DNA of 8,088 bases from Flavipsychrobacter stenotrophus. GTDB lineage: Bacteria; Bacteroidota; Bacteroidia; Chitinophagales; Chitinophagaceae. The position numbers were made by a program, and so were the translations under genes. The notes under the pieces were generated by a model. It was given only the letters and a program-made list of their open reading frames with translations. It was not told the origin of the DNA and did not search any database. This document shows, one piece after another, positions 6,081 to 8,088 of the stretch. The stretch lies in contig CANBQQ010000130.1 in NCBI GenBank assembly GCA_947371715.1, positions 1 through 8,088 on the forward strand. The letters run 5' to 3'. Numbering within the stretch: position 1 is the first letter of the stretch; the number at the start of each line of letters is the position of its first letter.

Positions 6081-6472
6081 ATGGAATGGGATGAATTAAG
6101 ATATGCTATCGACGAGCGAATAAAGAAGGAATCTATCCCACTTCTGCGCCAAAGAGGATTTAAAGGCAGTTACTCACACTTTAATAGAAAACGAAACGAC
6201 CACCTGGATATTTTAGGTTTCCAGTTCAGCCTGTATGGGCCTCAATTTTGGATAGAAATTGGATCTGCACCTATGAAGAAGTTCATTCGAGTAATGGTAA
6301 AATAGTTCCTCCGGAAAAGCTAAAATATTATCATTGCATGGTGTTACTAAGAAAACGAATTGGCGATAATCCGTTCGATCTGGAAAAAGAAACGCCACAA
6401 TTGATCATTAATAAAATTATATGCTGCATGCAGGATGCAGAGCAATGGTGGCGTGAAAAGCATGAGGGCTAG
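6081..6472 (+). pseudogene. DUF4304-like gene with a single-base frameshift
   Basis: Two overlapping reading frames together make one plausible protein of about 130 aa. The first (6081 to about 6272) encodes MEWDELRYAIDERIKKESIP, then LLRQRGFKGSYSHFNRKRND and LGFQFSLYGPQFWIEIGSAP. The second (about 6272-6472) continues with YEEVHSSNGKIVPPEKLKYY and ends in DAEQWWREKHEG. The order L..RGFK..., F.R......L.FQ.S..G..FWIEI, a central variable stretch and a C-terminal E.WW fits DUF4304-type proteins of Bacteroidota. Without a shift, frame one stops at TAG (6303-6305) after 74 codons. The second frame is one base back, equivalent to one missing base near 6261-6275. No canonical X-XXY-YYZ slippery heptamer is present, so programmed frameshifting is unlikely. 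It is a real pseudogene or an assembly/sequencing error. It ends 22 bp from the convergent GldM-C-like gene. Confidence 0.75.
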
Positions 6473-6494
6473 GAATTAGCCAAATTGAACTACG

Positions 6495-6908
6495 CTACTC
6501 GTTACTGTAATCAATAATAATATTATTGGTCACACTCTTTACCCCATCCTTTTCTATGCGGATGTTTTCCAGGAACATGCGCCCCTTTTTGAAACCGGCA
6601 CTCTTTACATGTTCTATGATCCTGTCATCAAGTTTGGAGTTGCCAATTACAAATGGCCCCCAGTATTCTTTTTCAGATGACAACATTGAGCACTTATACT
6701 CCACTACTTTCCATCCCGGCTCATCAACTACAAGGTAAGGAAAAGCCAGTATCTCTGCCGATGACACCTGCGGCCTCACTACCCTGCCGCTATCCATATG
6801 ATTGCCTATGATGGTACCCAATTTCACCTTAGGTACAGGCATTTGCTTCATCTGGGCCGATGTACCAATGGAAATGAGCAAAAGAAATAGAATAATAATG
6901 TGTCTCAT
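6495..6908 (-). CDS. Secreted stand-alone GldM C-terminal-domain-like protein
   Basis: This 137-aa protein has a signal peptide (MRHIIILFLLLISIGTSAQ, cleavage after Q19). The mature part resembles the last domain of the gliding/T9SS motor protein GldM/PorM: a short lead (VPKVKLGTIIGNHMDSGRVV), a VSSAEILAFPYLV segment matching the family's 'aqsgviaileDFDF' block, GWKVVEYKCSM matching 'FkVtsFtv', and GNSKLDDRIIEHVKSAGFKKG with MFLENIRIEKDG matching 'GnrfTseqk.li..lk.Gdkv.fedIk..gpDG'. It has no transmembrane anchor or GldM coiled-coil domains, and gldK, gldL and gldN are not in the window. A periplasmic partner of a T9SS or TonB-type complex is possible, but this is inference. The frame is open to 6971, but that longer start adds a charged segment before the signal peptide, so ATG at 6908 is preferred. 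Confidence 0.72.
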   Translation of the reverse strand: MRHIIILFLLLISIGTSAQMKQMPVPKVKLGTIIGNHMDSGRVVRPQVSSAEILAFPYLVVDEPGWKVVEYKCSMLSSEKEYWGPFVIGNSKLDDRIIEHVKSAGFKKGRMFLENIRIEKDGVKSVTNNIIIDYSNE

Positions 6909-6928
6909 AGAATTAAGCAATGAATCAT

Positions 6929-6936
6929 TAAATCTA
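6929..6936 (-). promoter_or_regulatory. Possible -7 box of the GldM-C-like gene
   Basis: The minus strand reads TAGATTTA, one mismatch from TAnnTTTG, about 20 nt before the ATG at 6908. The sequence 19 bp upstream (TTCC) is a poor -33 match, so this is weak. The region between 6909 and 7016 is divergent with bshB1. Confidence 0.25.
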
Positions 6937-6984
6937 CAAAAAGATTGATTCTGGCGGAAAAAGCGGCACAACTATATATGTACC

Positions 6985-6992
6985 TATCTTTG
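6985..6992 (+). promoter_or_regulatory. -7 box of bshB1
   Basis: TATCTTTG is an exact TAnnTTTG match, identical to the trpS box. Transcription would begin near 6996-6999, giving a leader of about 20 nt before the ATG at 7017. The predicted start of transcription lies downstream of the longer in-frame ATG at 6945, which argues against that start. No good TTTG element is present 19 bp upstream (AGCG). Confidence 0.55.
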
Positions 6993-7016
6993 CAGCCTTA
7001 TTTATTTCTGAGACTT

Positions 7017-7748
7017 ATGAAGTTGCACATACTGGCTATAGCCGCCCATCCTGATGATATAGAACTAAGTGCTGCAGGCACATTGCTGAAGCATGTAAAA
7101 GCAGGTGATGCGGTAGGTATATTGGATCTTACGGAAGGGGAACTGGGCACTCGCGGTTCGGTAGCTGCAAGGTATGAAGAGGCTGGTAATGCAGCTAAAT
7201 CAATGGGTGTGCTGGTAAGACACAACGCACAAATGGCCGATGGCTTTTTCCGTAATGACGAAGAAAACCAAAGAAAGATCATTGCTTACGTACGCCACTA
7301 CCGCCCTGAAATAGTTATAGCTAATGCACTTGAAGACCGTCACCCTGACCATGGCAAGGGTGGCAGATTGATAGCCGATGCCTGTTTCCTGGCCGGATTG
7401 CATAAGATTGAAACCGAGTGGGAAGGCAAGCCGCAGGAAGCATGGCGCCCTAAACGCGTCTTCCATATGATACAAGACAGACACCTGGAACCATCATTGA
7501 TCGTAGATATTTCAGACACTTTTGAGCAAAAAATGGAAGCAATCAAATGCTATACCAGCCAATTTCACGACCCCAACTCAAATGAACCGCTTACTTATAT
7601 ATCTACAGGCAACTTTCTGGAAACGATAAAATATCGGGATTCTCTCGCAGGTAAGCGAATAGGCACTCAGTATGGCGAAGCTTTTGTTTGCGAAAACGTG
7701 CCGGGTATAGCCGATCTGAATAGTTTATTGTTGCCAAAGCTGGCGTAG
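7017..7748 (+). CDS. bshB1: Bacillithiol biosynthesis deacetylase BshB1
   Basis: This 243-aa PIG-L/LmbE-family zinc-dependent deacetylase removes the acetyl group from GlcNAc-malate to give GlcN-malate, the second step of bacillithiol synthesis in the cytoplasm. The zinc/catalytic motif AHPDD is at 10-14 (H11, D14 as ligands and D13 as the base, by family knowledge). The second zinc-ligand motif is HPDH at 109-112 (H112). The BshB1-typical stretches ILDLTEGELGTRGS (35-48), the VRHYRPEIVIANALEDRHPDH region and the C-terminal GTQYGEAF (216-223) are present. The length fits the family (about 230-240 aa). The frame is open to an ATG at 6945, but that would add 24 non-conserved residues and lie upstream of the -7 box. 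MKLHILAIAAHPDD is the canonical start. bshA and bshC are not in the window, so the pathway genes appear to be dispersed. Confidence 0.95.
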   Translation: MKLHILAIAAHPDDIELSAAGTLLKHVKAGDAVGILDLTEGELGTRGSVAARYEEAGNAAKSMGVLVRHNAQMADGFFRNDEENQRKIIAYVRHYRPEIVIANALEDRHPDHGKGGRLIADACFLAGLHKIETEWEGKPQEAWRPKRVFHMIQDRHLEPSLIVDISDTFEQKMEAIKCYTSQFHDPNSNEPLTYISTGNFLETIKYRDSLAGKRIGTQYGEAFVCENVPGIADLNSLLLPKLA

Positions 7749-7758
7749 TGGCAAAAAA

Positions 7759-7785
7759 CTCACCCCAACTCGTTCCAAGAGAGAG
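7759..7785 (-). repeat. Degenerate copy of a CTCTC...GGGGTGAG-type intergenic repeat
   Basis: The minus strand begins CTCTCTCTTGGAACGAG and ends TTGGGGTGAG. From memory this resembles the short repeat with consensus near CTCTCC-TTTGGAGAGGG-TGGGGTGAGG found in many copies in intergenic DNA of Bacteroidota and other bacteria. In the usual form the first part can pair as CTCTCC...GGAGAG; here the arms are decayed, so this looks like an old copy. It lies 10 bp after the bshB1 stop. Confidence 0.4.
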
Positions 7786-7930
7786 AGCTAATGTCGAAGC
7801 TGTCGCGTGGTGGCATAACGCGGGCAACCTCAAAGAATTGCCGTTAGTTATTGATGTTCATGTCCATTTTAGTGCACATTGCCGATTTATCATAACTTGT
7901 ACCGCCTATGCGTGGTTACCTCATTTATTA

Positions 7931-7988
7931 CATTAACCTCATTAACCTCATTGAGCCATTGAGCTATTCAGCCATTAAGCCATTTAAA
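7931..7988. repeat. Degenerate 8/9-bp tandem repeat (CATTNANC-type units)
   Basis: The units are CATTAACCT at 7931 and 7940 (9 bp each), then 8-bp units CATTGAGC (7949), CATTGAGC (7957), TATTCAGC (7965), CATTAAGC (7973) and the decayed CATTTAAA (7981). They are contiguous and in phase. The array ends 3 bp before the TAACTTTG box of the downstream gene, so it spans the position where a -33 element would be. Confidence 0.75.
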
Positions 7989-7991
7989 TTG

Positions 7992-7999
7992 TAACTTTG
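7992..7999 (+). promoter_or_regulatory. -7 box of the right-edge gene, 4 nt from ATG
   Basis: TAACTTTG is an exact TAnnTTTG match, followed by CCGC and ATG at 8004. The sequence 19 bp upstream (CAGC, within the tandem repeat) is not a -33 match. A leaderless transcript is predicted. Confidence 0.6.
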
Positions 8000-8003
8000 C
8001 CGC

Positions 8004-8088
8004 ATGAGTGAAGATTTTATACCGGAAGATACCTGGGATGACGAAGAACCCGAAGAAGACGTCATAGAGGCCGGTGATGAACCGGTCA
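8004..8088 (+). CDS. N-terminus of an acidic protein, cut by window edge
   Basis: Only 28 codons are present. The start is MSEDFIPEDTWDDEEPEEDV, and about half the visible residues are Asp or Glu. No signal peptide or membrane segment is visible at the N-terminus, so the protein is probably cytoplasmic or has a disordered acidic leader. The family cannot be assigned from this fragment. The start is supported by the -7 box just upstream and by the absence of an alternative in-frame ATG nearby. Confidence 0.65.
   Translation, partial: MSEDFIPEDTWDDEEPEEDVIEAGDEPV

Larger units (their letters stand above)
7749..8003. other. 255-bp non-coding stretch between bshB1 and the right-edge gene
   Basis: I see no credible gene here. 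An open frame starting with GTG at 7748 runs to 7936, but its translation looks like translated non-coding DNA (KNSPQLVPRERA...). The stretch holds a copy of a widespread intergenic element (7759-7785), a degenerate octamer tandem repeat (7931-7988) and a -7 box (7992-7999). No clear terminator for bshB1 is seen. Confidence 0.7.

Noticed and set aside
6246..6280. Programmed -1 frameshift in the DUF4304-like gene
   Set aside because: No X-XXY-YYZ slippery sequence in the reading frame and no evident downstream stem-loop; mutation or sequencing error is simpler.
6467..6481. Hairpin GGCTA-GGAAT-TAGCC between the convergent DUF4304-like and GldM-C-like genes
   Set aside because: The stem is only 5 bp and no T-tract follows on either strand, so a terminator is not supported.
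6945..7016. 24-residue longer N-terminus of BshB1
   Set aside because: It lies upstream of the exact -7 box and precedes the conserved start MKLHILAIAAHPDD; family members begin close to the AHPDD motif.
7748..7936. 62-codon open frame starting with GTG overlapping the bshB1 stop
   Set aside because: Its sequence includes the translation of the CTCTC...GGGGTGAG-type repeat and shows no domain; it is probably non-coding.
1..8088. CRISPR array, transposon, prophage, toxin-antitoxin or defence island
   Set aside because: No spaced direct-repeat array, transposase, integrase, terminal inverted repeats, tRNA or recognised defence protein was seen. The window reads as ordinary chromosomal sequence.

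Overview
The window looks like chromosomal DNA from a member of the Bacteroidota, most likely of Chitinophagaceae type. This is inferred from gene content and signals, not from a search. The supporting signs are a secreted protein with a type IX secretion (T9SS) type A C-terminal sorting domain, a carboxypeptidase-regulatory/DUF5686 protein, a bacillithiol BshB1 deacetylase, a lone GldM C-terminal-like domain protein, Bacteroidota-type -7 boxes (TAnnTTTG), and an almost complete lack of Shine-Dalgarno sequences.

Layout: positions 1-2819 are a minus-strand block. It holds a left-truncated CarboxypepD_reg/DUF5686 protein, a deoxynucleoside kinase, trpS, and a small YqaE/Pmp3 membrane protein. 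A divergent intergenic region with two palindromes leads to two plus-strand genes: a 110-aa two-helix membrane protein of unknown family and a 367-aa T9SS cargo protein. The T9SS gene ends in a strong GAAA-loop terminator that also faces the convergent minus-strand lipoprotein gene (4555-4980). Next come a minus-strand RmlD/RfbD-like SDR enzyme, a plus-strand DUF4304-like gene broken by a one-base frameshift, a minus-strand secreted GldM-C-like protein, and a plus-strand bshB1. A 255-bp non-coding stretch with degenerate repeats follows, and then the first 28 codons of an acidic protein that runs off the right edge.

The genes do not form one pathway. Most have their own promoter and the strand changes often, so this reads as a housekeeping/accessory mosaic. 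I see no phage, transposon, CRISPR array, rRNA, tRNA or defence system.

The most notable signals are regulatory. Four genes (trpS, yqaE-like, the lipoprotein and the right-edge gene) have a perfect TAnnTTTG box only 4-7 nt before the start codon, and a fifth (the SDR gene) has a one-mismatch box at the same distance, which predicts leaderless or nearly leaderless mRNAs. Also worth a look are the orphan GldM-C-like secreted protein, the broken DUF4304 gene and the octamer repeat at 7931-7988.
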